This document shows positions 33,499-47,248 of a DNA stretch of 64,000 bases, in pieces. The DNA is taken from positions 620,001 through 684,000 of the forward strand of contig BCIV01000006.1 of the NCBI GenBank assembly GCA_001600055.1. Reading direction: 5' to 3'. The notes under the pieces are model-generated. The model did not search any database. It had not been told where the DNA came from and saw only the letters and a program-made list of their open reading frames with translations. Source of the stretch: Filobasidium wieringae (lineage: Eukaryota; Basidiomycota; Tremellomycetes; Filobasidiales; Filobasidiaceae). Made by a program: the position numbers and the translations under genes. How positions within the stretch are numbered: position 1 is the first letter of the stretch; the number at the start of each line of letters is the position of its first letter.

Positions 33499-36400
33499 CT
33501 ATTTCTTGAAGATCTCTCTCAAATCGTTAATCTTCCTTTCGTGGAGTTCTTTCTTGCTCAGCGTCTGGCTTAGCGACATGTTGGCGAGCTCTCGTTTTCG
33601 TTCCTGGATCTTCAACATTGCCTCTTCTATACTGTCCTTGATCATGTATCGCGTAGCCACCACACTACGCTTCTGCCCCATACGATGCTGAATAAAGCGG
33701 GAAATTATTCAGCAAGATGTTACTGTACTTCCAAAGGATTCTTCTTACCACTCGATCAATCGCCTGGGCCTCTACCGCAGGGTTCCTACAAGGTGTCAAT
33801 CAGCACCTGCTTGAGCCGCAGGATACCCAGCTGGACTCACCAATACGGGTCGACTAGATAGCACCTGGAAGCGGCCACCAGGTTCAGCCCGACACCTCCC
33901 GCTCTGAGGGAGACGAGTAGAACCTCGCATTTTCGGTCGTTCTTCAATCGGTCCATGGCTTCAGTACGATCCTCACGGCTCATGGTTCCGTCTAGACGAG
34001 CACATCCGATTTGACTCTTCTCCAACATCCCTTCGAGTCTATAAAACAAAATGAAGATAAAAATCAGAATGCGACCATGTGTTCCTAGCTCCCGTATACT
34101 TACAAGTCGAGCATCGATGTCCATTGCGAACTGCGAGAGACAAGTTAGCAGATGGAAAAGGCGAGGAACCCTTGTAAACTTACAATACAACTGATTTTGT
34201 GACAACAGGTTGACCGCTTTCATCCATCTCCGCTACGTCTGCCGATAACGGGTCATAATTGTCAGAGTCCGGATTGGCTAACGAGTTGCCCATCAAATCG
34301 TTCAGCAAGGCTATCATTTTAGCTGAGTAAACGAAGTCATCCGTGACCTTTCGTCGACGTTTAGCTCGAGCTCTACCCTCAGCTGCTTCCGCCAGAACCG
34401 TAGAGCCAGGAGATACTTCTATGACGTCACGACCCAAGCGGATACCGCGATTGCAGGAACCACAAGTGCGGCCGACGTTTAAAGCTCCCTTAGGCCAGTC
34501 TGGGAAGATGTGTTCCTTGAAGCAGCTCTGACCTAAAGGCAGATTGGTGTTCAGTAGCGAGCAATGTGAAGTTGTACCCGGGGCTTACAGTAAAGATGGC
34601 AACATCGAAGAAGGATTGGATAGTTGACCTTGTTCTTGGCCTTTTTACCTTTCCCTTTTGCAGGTATTTCATCCGCTTCTGGATCTTCCTTTACGATATC
34701 AGCAATGTTGAATACTTGTTGACAGGATGCACAGCAAGCGCCTTCTTCAGCCTTGATGCTGCCAACATATGCAAGCGCTCGACGAAGATTGAGACCATCC
34801 CGCTCTATTGAGGCCTTTGCGGTATCGACGTCCATGAAGCCATCTGCCATGATCTCTTCTTCAAGGTCTTCTGCCGAACTAGATTCAAGTAGAGTAGGAT
34901 GATCACAGATCTGCCGCAACCGCAGGATATGCTGCAATATATTAACCACGTCCACCTTCCCGGCGTCGTCACTCTCCCGGAATGATCGTTGACCTTGCTG
35001 GAAATGGTGATCGTAGACCTTTCTCTCTTCTTCTCCCAGTTCCAAGGTCACGATGACTTCTTTTCGAGGTGGCAAATCAAGGATCTTGCTGCCATCGTCG
35101 TTCGTTGTATCTTTCGTACGTCGTAATGTACAATGCTTCAAAATCGTTTGAAGACGCACAACACCTAGAGAATTACCAGCTTTGGCATAATCAAGGACAT
35201 GTTTAGTCCACGTTTCCCGTTGATCAAATGGAGCCAATCGCAAGAACTTGAACAGCGCCCAGATATCGTCCAGTTTGTTCTGAATAGGAGTACCCGACAA
35301 ACAGATCCTTCGCTCTGCTTCAAGGTAACAAGCCGCCCGAGAGACCACCGTGGTTGGATCCTTGATGAAGCTATTATAACGTTCACATAAGGTGTTGGTT
35401 GACCCACGGATAAAGGAAACAACAGTTAATCAACTTACTGTGCTTCGTCCAAGACGACCCGGAACCATTCTACAGCTTGCAAAGGACTGACAACCTCTTT
35501 AGTAGTCTTAGGCCCAAATGTATCTGCGTCTCCACCTCTATGTTTCTTCTTCCCATCTGCCTGGATAGCCAGTCGTTCGGCTCTTACTTCGGGCTTCTCC
35601 TTGCCTCCGTCTACCTCCATGGCATCATCGTCCTCCATACTCGCATCTGAAGCACCCGGCGTCGCGACTTGCGCTGGTGCTGCGGCCTTCTTCGAGGGTT
35701 TTCCTTTGAGTGTTGTGCCTGCCAGGTATGCCTGTTCGCCTACCGCAGTCTTGCATTGTTTCGAATACTCGGTCTGCAGCACAGAGAACGTCGTGATTAC
35801 GACATCGAAATCCGCCAAAAACTCGAGGTCGTTCTTCCTAGAGTTTCCGTGATAGACGTAGACTTTAAGATCTCCCTTCTCCGGCAACGCATTTTTATCT
35901 ACTTTCTTGCCTTCCTTCACAGAGGAACTGCCTCCTCCGACAACATGCACTTTGCCTTTCCAGTGATCTCGAATTTGCTCTTCCCAATTCGATACAGTAG
36001 ATAAGGGGCAAATGAGTAGTGTCGCTCTGGACCTCACTTGCAAGCGGTCTTGACGATACTTGCGCTCCAGCTTGGCAATCTTGTTCGGCCCGACTTTATA
36101 ACCTTCCGCTCGCTTCCTTTTTTTGCCGCCAGAGAGGTCAGCCGTAGCAGCCATGCCATAGACAGCGCTGCTGAAATGATCGGCATCAAGATCGTCATCG
36201 TCGCTCCCAGAGCTAGAATCGTTCGAATCACCGCTCTTGACAGATGCATGCGCGAACTTGCGTGCAGATGGCAAAGTAGAAGCAATCAGACTGACGATCG
36301 AAAGAGTCTTTCCGAGACCCATCTGTTTCGGTATGAAGGGTTAGCCTACAACTTCCAACTCGTTTCCATCTCCGCATGCGCACCTCATCTGCCAGGATGG

Positions 36401-38263
36401 CGCCTCTAGCCTCTATAGGTTTCTCTTTCGCTCTGACCGTCTCTTCGGTAACCATATGCCTCCACCCCTTGATCTTCTTGCCGTCAAATTCAGGTTCCCA
36501 TAGACTATTGACTCCTCTCTTCTTGGCATCCTTCTCCGCTTTCCTCTTCAACTTTTTGATCTGCTTCTTTTTTTCTTCCTCGTCCAACTCGGCGTCCACG
36601 TCGACAACCTCGACCTCTTCTTTCTTGGCGAGAGCGGCTTTGACCGCTGAAGATTCTTGCTCTCGCTGTTGCAAGAATGTGATCGCTTTCAACTGATGCA
36701 CGAACAGCTTGGTCTTGATCATCTCCCCTGGCGATGTCTCGGGTAACTCATCATGACTGGGCAAAGCCATGAAGACTTGGTCGACCTGCTGCCGCTGTAC
36801 ATCGATTGTCTTCTGCTGTTGAATCGCTCCCCTACCCATCATCATGTCCGTCCTGTTCCTTCGCGCAGCCCGGAACCCTTCTGGAGGTGGGTTATGGGGA
36901 TTGTAATAAGCTGGATGGTCGAAGTGACTTTGTGCCTGGTAGGATGGTACGGGATGGTCCAGGAATTGAGCGGAGTTCGCCATGAAGTCGGCAATATAGC
37001 CCACGTTCGAGGGCAGCGTGAAGAGAACGATGTTGAGACTTGCGGTAAACATCTACCAAGGAACGTCAAGCACGATTTGTAAGCATTCATCGCCAAGGAT
37101 TTTCCCCTATTTTCGAAAACTCACGTTCTCCAGCCTGCCTCGTTTGATGTAACCCTCAAGACGAACTAATCCCTTGGCCATCAAGGGAGCGAACATTGCA
37201 TGCATCTGTGCGTTAACAACACCGATGACGACCGATTGTCTCGCTGAGGGAAAATATTCGACACACCAATCAATACTTCATCTTTCCTGACGACGCAAGC
37301 TGCAAATCGCAAGTCAGACTCACCATTCATGATATTGATCACCGTATCTGCCATCGGTCCATTTCTCCCATCAGGCCCAACTTCCTGAGTCCCTTGTATT
37401 CCGATCCCTTTTCCTTTCCTGAACTTCAGCTTCACTTTCAGCCACTCCTCCCCTCCAAGATCCACTCTAAGCTCTCCACCTTCGATCATCTCATCCCTTA
37501 AAGCTCCTTTTTGCATAATTGCGATCGGATACAGGATAAGAGCCTGGGTATCGATCGAACCGATACAGACCGGACGTCGATCCCTCAAGTCCAGAGAATC
37601 GATGGAATCGGGCTGCCCCATAGTTGGAGGTGGAGCTGCCGCGGGAAGAGCATATCGATTGGCAAACTCGTCATTTGTGAGATCTATTGCTCCTGCAGAA
37701 GGTGCTTGAAAACCCTCGGGAGGGTATACTGGGTTTGTTGGGTGATAAGGTACTCCAGCCAGTTGGGTGGGATGATACGAAGGTCCAGCGGTAGGGAAGA
37801 CGAACGGTTTACTCTCTCCTACGATCTCAACGTCAGGAGAATCTGCTTGACCATTTTGTCCCGAATAGCCATTGATTTGGGTTGTTTGAGCGGAGTTCAT
37901 ACGTGGTTTTTCGTCAGAGACCATTCCGGCTTGATATCCCATGATACCTGAGAAGACTGGAGGGGTGTGTGGTTGGCCGTCTCCGTTTGTGAACACGATT
38001 TCCTCAGCCTTGTCGTCCCTGGGCAGGGTACGGGGCACGTCGAATGTTCCTGTTGTTGCAGGAATGGTTTTCTCATTAGAATCCTCCAACTCATCGATAT
38101 CTTCTGCCTTCACGCCTTGCCCATTCGAGTGATGTTCAGATGTAAGGGCATCGTCGAACGATGAAGGCAAAGCTGACTCCTTGTTGAGTATGGAGGCGGT
38201 AGAATCGTTATTTTCCATCTTTGACTCAAAGACCTCTTCAATCTTCGGCTTCTCATCGAGCAT
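33499..38263 (-). CDS. SNF2 ATPase with RING finger, Rad5/HLTF-like
   Basis: The start ATG is at 38263 (MLDEKPKIEEVFESKMEN) and the TAG at 33499-33501. The first 200 residues are disordered. They are followed by a beta-rich domain (RRPVCIGSIDTQALILYPIAIMQKG...) in the position of the HIRAN domain of Rad5/HLTF. SNF2 motifs follow: motif I MGLGKT near 36320, motif II as VVLDEAQ near 35440, and LSGTPIQNKLDDIWALFKFL. The C3HC4 RING sits between the two helicase lobes, as in Rad5: CCASCQQ, then CCHLYCK and a third pair, with a basic Lys-rich insertion between the first two pairs. The C lobe has LLVSLRAGGVGLNLVAAS and RVHRMGQKRSV. Rad5/HLTF proteins remodel stalled forks and poly-ubiquitinate PCNA. 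Whether this is the Rad5 orthologue or another SNF2-RING member (Uls1/Rad16) is not settled. Confidence 0.8.
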
Positions 38264-39194
38264 TCTGTGCGAGCTTGTCCGTGACAACGAGGATCCGCGC
38301 AGGTTTGTTTGAACCTGACAATTCTACAGTCACCTCTGCCTCTTGCTTGTATTGTCAAACTCGAGATAGGAAGGGATGAACTTGTCCCTTCACAGTCGCG
38401 AAGTTTATGAAACGTCTATCTTAGTAATCCGAGCCGAGAAGCGAGCAAATTCAATCGCGAGTTGAGCGCGTATGAAAGCTAATTTTATTTTCTAGTTCTA
38501 GCTTGCAGCAAGCTATATGTCCGCCTTGCATGTGAGAAAGGAGAGGGGAATGATGACGAGGTCGATCTGATCCTTTACACTGATCGAGCGTCTGTCATTC
38601 GATTCTTCGAGCCTGATCTTTATTCGGCCTCTTCTCCCTGCCAGCGGAACGGGCGCCGCCGAAGAAGCGGCGGACATCTGTAGGGGAACATTACAGTATG
38701 TCCGTTGATCGGATGCATTACGTTGGTTCCGATCGGTGGGAATTGAGCGTAATCAAGCCTCGTCTTACTCATTCTTCACACTCGACAACAGCTTTGAACT
38801 GGCCGAACTGGATGAGAGCGATAATCGTATATAACATCTCACCCATAGCTATCTTGTACTAGAACTCACTATATTCACTATCTCCTATAAGTCATCATTC
38901 TCACATCTCACATCTCGTGTCGCACCAGGAAAATCTTTCGCCCCTGTTCACGATCTATATAATCACGTCGTCAAGAGGCTGAACTCTCGGCCCTCCACCA
39001 AAATTACTTCACCCAAGCAACCAAACAACTTGGCCTCAGCAGTGCCAACCACAAACTCACTTGAACATCCATCCAAGTTCACACTAAAGAACTTCCTTAT
39101 ACTCGTACTGCCCCTCATCCTGGCCTCATACCTTGCGCGTCAAACGCTTCGCAATCTTAAGCCCTTTTCTCAACCAATTATCCACTCAGCAAAG
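38264..39194. promoter_or_regulatory. Divergent intergenic region, Rad5-like / pirin
   Basis: These 931 bp hold the 5' regions of two divergent genes. Bases 38833-39194 form an open frame continuous with the pirin start and encode a hydrophobic stretch, but contain no in-frame ATG. A small GC stem (CCGCC...GGCGG, 38656-38673) is present. No RNA gene is recognised. Confidence 0.5.
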
Positions 39195-40315
39195 ATGTCG
39201 ACGGAACAAGTCGCCTCTCCCCTGAAGTTCACCCTTCGTAAATCAGAAGACAGAGGTGGAGCGAACCACGGATGGCTTAAGACGTTCCATACCTTCAGCT
39301 TCGCTAATTACCAATCGGAGCAGTTTGATCAGTATGGCTCTTTGAGGGTTATCAATGAGGGTGAGTGTATACCTGAGACATCGTTTTGGTACCTTGGTGA
39401 TGAGATTTGCGCTTAGACCGAGTGATCCCAACTCAAGGGTTTGGTACCCATGCTCATAGGGAATTCGAAATTTTCTCATACAGTATGTCTTGCTCCCGAC
39501 CCCTTTCGACATGTTAAAGCTAATTATCTGTGTCCTTGTTTGATCAATAGTCGTCAACGGTCAACTTACCCACCGGGACTCGTTACATAACACCGAGATC
39601 CTTCGAAGAGGTGATTTGCAGATGACTTCAACCGGCACCGGTATCAGGCATAGCGAGTATAACGATAACAAGACGCAAGATGTTCATTTCCTGCAGGTGA
39701 GTGCTGCTCAGAGATTACATAGCAACGCGAAATGTTGATCGCTTCCGCGTTTCATACTAGATTTGGGCCCTTCCTCACACAAGAGGACTCAAACCGGGTT
39801 ATTACACTAGACACTTCACCGACGAGCAGAAGACGGACAAGCTTGTCAAGATCGTAGCGCCTGTGAACTTGGATGGCGTCAAGGATGAGAGGGAAGCTGA
39901 GGGTCCCGCGCCTGTGAGTGTTCGGTCATACCATGCGGCGAACAGGGCAGAAACTGATAACGAATGGAATCTCGCTCGAAAGGTTCATTCTTACCTTTCC
40001 ATGGATGCATCGATCCTTACTCCTTCGTCCACCGTTACCCATACCATTTCAAAGCCATTCTCCCCTAAAGCTTCGACCTTTACCAAGAAGGTCTATCTGC
40101 ATCTCATCCAAACTTCAGGGTACAATACTCGAGCGGCGTTCACTCATGCGGACGCTGCCAAGCTTAAGGTGACTTCTGGCAAGACGGGTGCAGAAGGCGT
40201 TACCCTTGGTGAAGGGGATGGAGTCTTCATTGACGGAGGCAAGGAGGGAGATGAGGTCAAGATAGAAAGTGTTGGAGGTGAAAAGGCCGAGTTTGTCTTG
40301 TTTGAGATGGACTAG
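39195..40315 (+). CDS. Pirin family cupin protein
   Basis: I chose the ATG at 39195 (MSTEQVASPLKFTLRKSEDRGG) because it is the first in frame. Four exons join cleanly, for example GAG G|AC CGA near 39360/39418. Pirin signatures are visible: GWLKTFHTFSFANYQ, FGTHAHREFEIFSYI with the metal-binding HxH..E set, and LQMTSTGTGIRHSEYN. A second cupin (FTKKVYLHLIQTS...VTLGEGDGVFIDGG) forms the C-terminal half. Length (about 300 residues) is normal for pirins, which are iron-binding bicupins variously described as nuclear cofactors or quercetinase-like enzymes; substrate cannot be inferred. The frame upstream of the ATG encodes a membrane-helix-like segment (FLILVLPLILASYLARQ), which could give an anchored form if translation starts earlier. 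Confidence 0.88.
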
Positions 40316-40923
40316 AAACGACCACTTGTAGCAGACCAGTATCAATCTCGTGCAAGTATATACCTGATACCTAAGGACCAGTGTTCCCCGCCTGGTCCCC
40401 CAACCACATGCTCGAACCGTATACTCCCGCCTTCCTCCCGTTTGCCGCCTCGCGCTAACCGACGCGTTTCTCTGAGGGAAAGAGCGAGCGATCAGTGACC
40501 GAGGTTATCATTTATTCGACATTTCCGTCTGATTTCATTCCCCACTCACTAAGCCAGAGTCAACTCTTTCATCGCCAAAAGCGTTGATTGCTTCTTGACC
40601 TAGAGCTCTTCTGTAACCCTATCAGTTATCTCTGAGAAAATACTACTACATCCGCCTACTTTCACTTGGCGAGCCGAATCGCAACGGTCAGCGATCTCGT
40701 CTATTGTCTCGACACGCGGTATAAGGATATATACCTTTCGACCTCCTTTGCGGATGTCTTCGATCTAGACTGTCTCCAAGACTTCGCCCGTCCCGAAGAT
40801 ATTTGGGAAAGGAGGAGAGACGGCTAGAATTCTGGCCAATACAAGAGAATCGGGGTCGGGATCCTCACACGGCTTTCATAATCATCTCGACATCCCTCAT
40901 ATCCACCTTTATAGTACCTGATC
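40316..40923. promoter_or_regulatory. Intergenic region upstream of the formin gene
   Basis: These 608 bp separate the tandem pirin and formin genes. They are pyrimidine-rich, with no convincing coding frame or RNA gene seen. It probably carries the pirin 3' UTR and the formin promoter and 5' UTR. Confidence 0.5.
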
Positions 40924-43900
40924 ATGAACAACCTATTTCGATCTTCTAAATCGTCCATCATATCTTCCAAGAGCCGAAACTCTGCTGAACCATCTTCTGG
41001 CGAACTGGGAATCACATCAATTCCGTATGAGAAGATATCTTCGAATGGGTCTGGGCCGAGAACGGTTGGTGCCCGAAAGCACGTTTCCTCTGCGAGCTTT
41101 GATAGGGATAGTACGATATCTAAGAGAGATATAGGACCCCCCATCGATAACCCTGGACTATCGAGAAGTTCTGGAATGTCAATAGGGACAGCCAATGATG
41201 CCACCATCCACGATTACTTTGCGAGGACAGCTGGAGATAGAGCTCAAGCGGTAGGCCGCTTTTCTAGAAGCCCAGATGTGGAGGAGGATTTTGGTACTAT
41301 ACACAGAAACCCATCAGCCTCAAGTAGTGTCTCCAAACTGTCGGCATCGAGGCAATTATCTACTGGATCGAGACTGGCGGTTTTAAGGGAAGGAGCTGTC
41401 TCCCCTTCACCTACTATCGCAAGTCCACCAATAAGTCATCGAAGGATAGACTCGAACTCCGTCAACAGCGTCGATCTTGCTCCCGATTTGACCAGATATC
41501 CCAAAGACAACGGAAGCATCGGATCACGATCGATGAACAGCACGTCAACTCTGAATGCAGGGATGTACAACAATCTGGGCCATGCTACCTCTTCTGTCAG
41601 TCTCCTGAGCAGTGGTCAGGACGATTTCGATATGGAACGGCCTTCAGATCCGAACAAGATCGAAGCTATGTTCACGGAGCTTCTTGCCACGATGGATTTC
41701 CCGGCAGACAACCCATCCCCTAATTTCTGGCCATCTGTCAAATCATCTTCTGCTAAAGAGAAACCATCTATGAACGTCTCAGAACATTACAACATCCGAA
41801 ATATGGACACCGACAAGAAATGGGCCATGATCGTTAATAATAGAAAGGCGCTGGCGGAATCCAAAAAGAGACAGCAACTTACCCCTCCTGAGTGGTATAT
41901 GCAGAGACTGATGAACGGTTCGTTGAATATCAAAGACCTGACTGGTCTCGAGGTCATGTTACGCACATCTAAAGCGGAGTAAGTTGTGAACGTGAAACAC
42001 CAATTGACAAGTACAGTTCGCTGAGCAACGTTGTTTGATCGTTAGCTTGATCGCGCAGTGGGTGCAAGACTTTCTATGGGGATGGCAAGGTGTATCGATG
42101 CTATCGAACGCGCTGGCGACAAGAAATAAAAACTTGCCTACGTGAGCCCTTAGTATCTTATTGTAGAGTCTAGTCAGTCCGCTCGACTCTTTTGCATCAA
42201 ACTTTAGGGCGCGAGATCCGCTTGCTCTGCAAGAAGAGTATCTTCATTTGAGATGTTTGACACACCTCGCTCGCGTACCCGGTGTCGTAAGTACATAGTA
42301 AATTCTCTCTGCCAGGCAATACGGCTGACATGCCAGTATTTTGGACGGCACAGATTCCTCACATTGTTGAGAAACCATCAGTCCTCCACGCTTTGCAGTC
42401 GTCCCTGCTATCCACGAATATCCAGTCCCGCAAACTCGCAGCTGACATGCTTATCTCGAGTGTCTATTCCAAACCGCCGATCGGATACGATAGTGTCCTC
42501 AAGGCGTTCGGAACATACGAGCAGCTGTTGCAAAAACACGAAAAAGGTGTTAATCGCTTCGCAAGCTGGTTGAAAGCATTCGAGATTACGATCGGCAACC
42601 GAGGTGTCATGGGTAGCATGGTGGGAGCAGGGAGTGAGCTGAGGAGGAGCAACACCAATTCGGAGCCAATTAACGACACTAATCTGATTGAATATGCTGT
42701 AAGCGATCTACAGGTTCCTCTTTGACATCCTGTACTAAAGTGGAACTCTCATGTTATAGTTGAGTAATATGTTGCTGATCAACGGTATTTTGAACGTTCG
42801 TCATGGTCAAAATTCAGGTTCCAGTACAGGATTGAATCGACGACTACACATAAGAATCGAAATGATCCATGCTGGATTGGACTCTATCATCCCGAAGCTC
42901 AAAAAGTTCCATGATGACAAATTAGAGAGGGAGATCAAGACCTATCAGGAGGTTTATGACGAGGACGTCAAGGAACAACAATATCGCTTGCAAAACGACG
43001 CTCTGAAAAGCCTTGGAGATATCCCGGAGATATTCAGTTCTTTGACATCTCAGATGAAGGGCACGGCAGCGGAACCGCACTTCATGTCCATATTGCAGCA
43101 TTTCACTTTGATCGAAGGACAGCCGGAACAGCGGGCCAAACATTACAAACTGATCAACCAACTCGTGACAGCTATCACGATGGATGGACAGATGGGCACG
43201 GACAAGGACTTTTCCGCGCAGACGGGAGTTACCGTGCGAACGATGTTCTCGCGCTTCGAGACCGAAGCTAGTCTTGACACTGCTCTTAGCGAAATTGATG
43301 AACTGGAGAAAAAGCTCGCTCGTTCTGAGAGGCACAGAGAGGAGCTAAAATCAGAACTCGCTCAGGCAGATGGAGGCTTAGTCGGGGAACTCAAGGCACA
43401 ATTAAAGCAAACTGAAGAACGCCTTCGCGTGTCCCGAAATAATGCCACCAGCTTGGAAGAGGACCATGAAACTATGCGACAAGAGGCTATTGCTTCAGCC
43501 GATGATTTGCGCCTTGATGTGTACGAATTGATCGAGATGCTGATCGAGACCGATAAGCTCAATGATGTCATAGGCAAGATTGGGCGGTACCGGAAGGACA
43601 GGAGAATTTTGTTAAAGAAATACGAGGAACAGCAGGAGCGAGCGGAGACTATCCAGCTCCTCGAGGGGAAGTCTCGTTCCAAAAGAACTAGCAGCATTCA
43701 GCTACAAAACTTTGACGATATAGGAGATGATGATGATTTCTCAGACGGTGGTCAGGAAGTTGTTGTGCGCAAGGCGGACAAAGTCAAAGTTGGTTCTGCA
43801 AGGAGAAAGACGACATTCGGGTTGCCATCTCCTCCGATCAGAACTGGATCTGAACGCCTTTCTGGTTCGCAGTTCGTTGATGCGGACGACGACAACGTGA

Positions 43901-46900
43901 AGGCGCATATCGAGGCTAGATTGATGAGCGAGGATCCAGTGAGTAGAGCTTTTGAGTCATTCGGTTTCCAGGATTGAATATTGAACACACATTGTTCAGT
44001 CTCCCGTCCGCGCGAAAGGCAGCCTTCCAAGGAGTGCGCGGAGCCGCAACGTCAATTTGGATACCTTGGTTTCACCTAGGGCTGGCAGCAATCTCCTTAC
44101 TCCTCCTCCTATAGGTCGCAAATCGAGAGATCGGTACAACGGCAATCTGGCCAAACATCCTGGATTTTCCAACGTGCTGGACGAGATGCGGACTCGATCG
44201 ATCGTTCGCAGTGCATCTGCTCCGGCTAACATGGAAGTTGACGACGATGATACCGAAACCATTATTTCTCAACGGGAAAGCGGATTTTCGCAGGTGACTG
44301 CGCATATTGCCATGACATCTATAAGCTCTATGCACTCTCGCTCTGGTTCAGGTACGGGAAAATCCTTGGCTGAACAGCTTTCCCAAAAGGCTAAAGGCCT
44401 TGGATTATCCCACGAAGATACCGTCAAGGAAGACACGACCTTGTCAACAGTACCGGAAGATGAGATAGAGCAGGTCGACGAGGACCATCCTCCTCCCCCG
44501 ACCCCGCCTCCCTTACCTGTGCACTTGGGTGGCAAAGTCACAGTCGAGGACAACGACGAGTCAGGCTCTCCCCCGCCACCGCCGCCGCCACCTCCGCCTC
44601 CAATGCCGGGTCGGCCAGCCTTCGGAGGACCCGGTATACCGAGCGGACTTCTGGCCGGTATCGCTTCTGGGATCAAGCTACGAAAGGTGGATAGCGACGC
44701 GGATAGTGCAGGACCGCCTGGTGGCCCTCCGCCTCCGCCACCCCCTCCAGCGCCTGCTCCACCTTTATTCCGCCGTCAAAGCAAGCTCGTTTCTGGAGGT
44801 CAATTCGCGGGCATGAATGACCGCAGGAAAGATGTGCCTCTCACTGCAACTCGCAAGATGAAACAATTGCAGTGGGAGAAGGTCAACAAGAGTAATCTCG
44901 ACAAGACTGTATGGGGACAAACTGGGCAGCTACCTCAGGAAGAATGGGCGATGCAACTCAAACGAGTAGATGTCTGGTCAGAGATGGAAGACGAGTTCAA
45001 AGCCAGAGAGGTTGCGTATGATGCAGTCGGTACGTCCTATATGAACAACAGCTCTGCGAGCGAATTCTGAATTGCGATTACTTGACCACAGCGAAAAGGA
45101 AGAAAGAGGAGTTGAAGAGTGTCTTAGAACCGTCGGTCAGGAAACATGTCGGTGCGTCTGCAGGTTGTGGACGTGCTATTCCAGGATACTCATTCTTTCC
45201 TTGACGAGCAGAGATCCTGATGAACAGGACCAAACGTCTTGAACCTGAACAGTTATGCGAGCGGATCTTGGCGTTCGACAAGGAGTTATGTAACAATAAT
45301 TTCTTGTCCGAGCTCAACAACTTGCTTCCGACTCCAGAGCAGGTAGGTCTGATGCGTCCAGAGCCGTCTAGCTGCTCCTGAGATTGATCCAATCCTCTTT
45401 GTCTGTCCCGAAAAAAACAGGTTTCCTTGCTCAAGCAGCATAGTGCTGAAACCCCTGAGGAATTAGCACTTTTGCACCCAGCTGATAGACTCATGTTACG
45501 TCTCATCAAAATCCCTCATTTATCGGATCGGGTTACAGGTATGCTGTACCAAGTTAGCTTTGAAGAGACCATCACCTTATTAGAGAAGGTACGTTGGTGT
45601 CTTGCTGTGTTTGGTGCTTTATCAAGGTCACTAAATCTTGCCGTCTGTGTCCAGGGAGTCATCCTACTGCAAGTCGCTTGTCACGATCTGAGGGATGCAG
45701 TACAATTCAAAGCTCTGCTCAACGTGATCCTGATGATGGGTAATTATATGAACGGCTCTAATTACGGTGGGGGAGCCTATGGGTTCAAGATCGCCAGTAT
45801 CAATAGGGTATGTGACCTAGGAGTTACCACTAGTATGAGGCTGACTTCTGGTTGTTCTTTTCAAAACAGCTGGTAGATACGAAAAGCTCAAATGGGCAGA
45901 ATCTGTTGCATTTCCTTGAGAAGACAATCTCCACTCAGTTCCCTGAGATGCTAGAATTCCGTAAAGAACTAGAGAAACCAGCAGAAGCTTACCGAGGTCC
46001 GTATCGTTCGTCGACTTTCGCCACTTCCAACTAAAGAGGTATGGATTTCCTTCTACAGTCAGTCTTGAAGAAGTCTCTACTGGTGCTCGTGATCTTCACA
46101 ATGGGCTTCAAAAGATCCGAAGAGACCTTGAAGGCCGCTTCTTGGACGCCAATGATGGATATGCAAAGAGGATGTTCCCCTTCAGCGCAACTGCGGAAGG
46201 TCGTGTCGACGCTCTCAGAGATCAGGTACAAGCCGGCATCAGATCGTTCAACGAGGTCAAGATGTATTACGGTGAGGGAGATGATAAGTACAACGCTGCA
46301 TCGAACCCGTTGGCTTTGGGTCGTCCGACATCGCTAGAATTTTTCGGTGTCTTCAAAACTTTTCTCGTTTCATATGACGTAAGTTCAAAAGGAATTGATA
46401 GGGAGACTGAGACCTGACGCATAATCACGTTCGTTCAGCTTTGCCGCTCTCAGAACAAAGCTCGCGACGATGCTAGAGCGGCATTGGAGCGCCGTAGACA
46501 AGCTGAAAGGAATAGAGCTGCTATGTTGACACCACAGACCACGGGAGCCAGCTTAGCGGACTCGCTCGGAGCAATTGACGATCTTCACGCTCGTCTCCGT
46601 TCGCAAGGTACACCACGTGCCAAACGTTCAGATCGCCGTCGCGCTCGAGACATGCCCTCAACGCCTTCTTTGGATAGCTTTGATGGTGCCACCTTCGCCA
46701 TAGAGGACTTTGATAGTGGCGACGCGACAGGGCTAAGCCTAGCAGATATGGCTGCAAAGATGCTGAATGATCTCGAAATTGAATCGCCTACCCCTAGTCG
46801 ACGGCCTTTGGCCACTCCAAGTGCTATACAAGAAGACAGCGAGGGCGAATCAAATGCAACTCTGCAGGAAGATGAGTCTTTGAACGATCTCGAAGATCAA

Positions 46901-47071
46901 CTGGTTTTACCCGCAACGCCGAACGAGAGGTTACCCACATCTGCATTCTTCATCCGCTCCCACGAGGTGAACCCAGTCACCCCTCCATCGAATCTAAATA
47001 CCCCTGATATCACCATTACTCCGACGCATCATCACTCCCGAGACAACAGCTTAGCAGGGAGCGATATTTAG
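40924..47071 (+). CDS. Formin (GBD/FH3-FH1-FH2), Bni1/Cdc12/SepA class
   Basis: The ATG is at 40924 and the stop at 47069-47071, in about a dozen exons. The N-terminal 230 residues are Ser-rich. The Rho-GTPase-binding and FH3 region follows (MFTELLATMDFPADN, WYMQRLMNGSLNIKDLTGLEVMLRTSKAE, WLKAFEITIGNRGVMGSMVGAGS). A coiled coil (about 43270-43480) and a regulatory Ser-rich segment precede FH1, which has two poly-proline tracts (near 44560-44600 and 44725-44765). FH2 begins at TRKMKQLQWEKVNKSNLDKTVWG and includes LNVILMMGNYMNGSNYGGGAYGFKIASI. The tail has LADMAAKMLNDLE, resembling an autoregulatory DAD helix. Formins nucleate and elongate actin filaments for cytokinesis and polar growth downstream of Rho GTPases. 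Family is unambiguous; the exact class among fungal formins is not resolved. Confidence 0.93.
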
Positions 47072-47248
47072 ACTTCCCTTTTCGATTTAGTGAAAGACTT
47101 TTGGCTTTCATTCCTCATCTGCCTCTAATCAGCAAATTGTGACGATATTACGAGACTTTACGAACAAATTCTTAATGAATTGGATCCTTGTAGCTTGATT
47201 TGTCATAGTTTAGTACTTTGTACTGTTTCTGGATTGTACTGGAATAAT

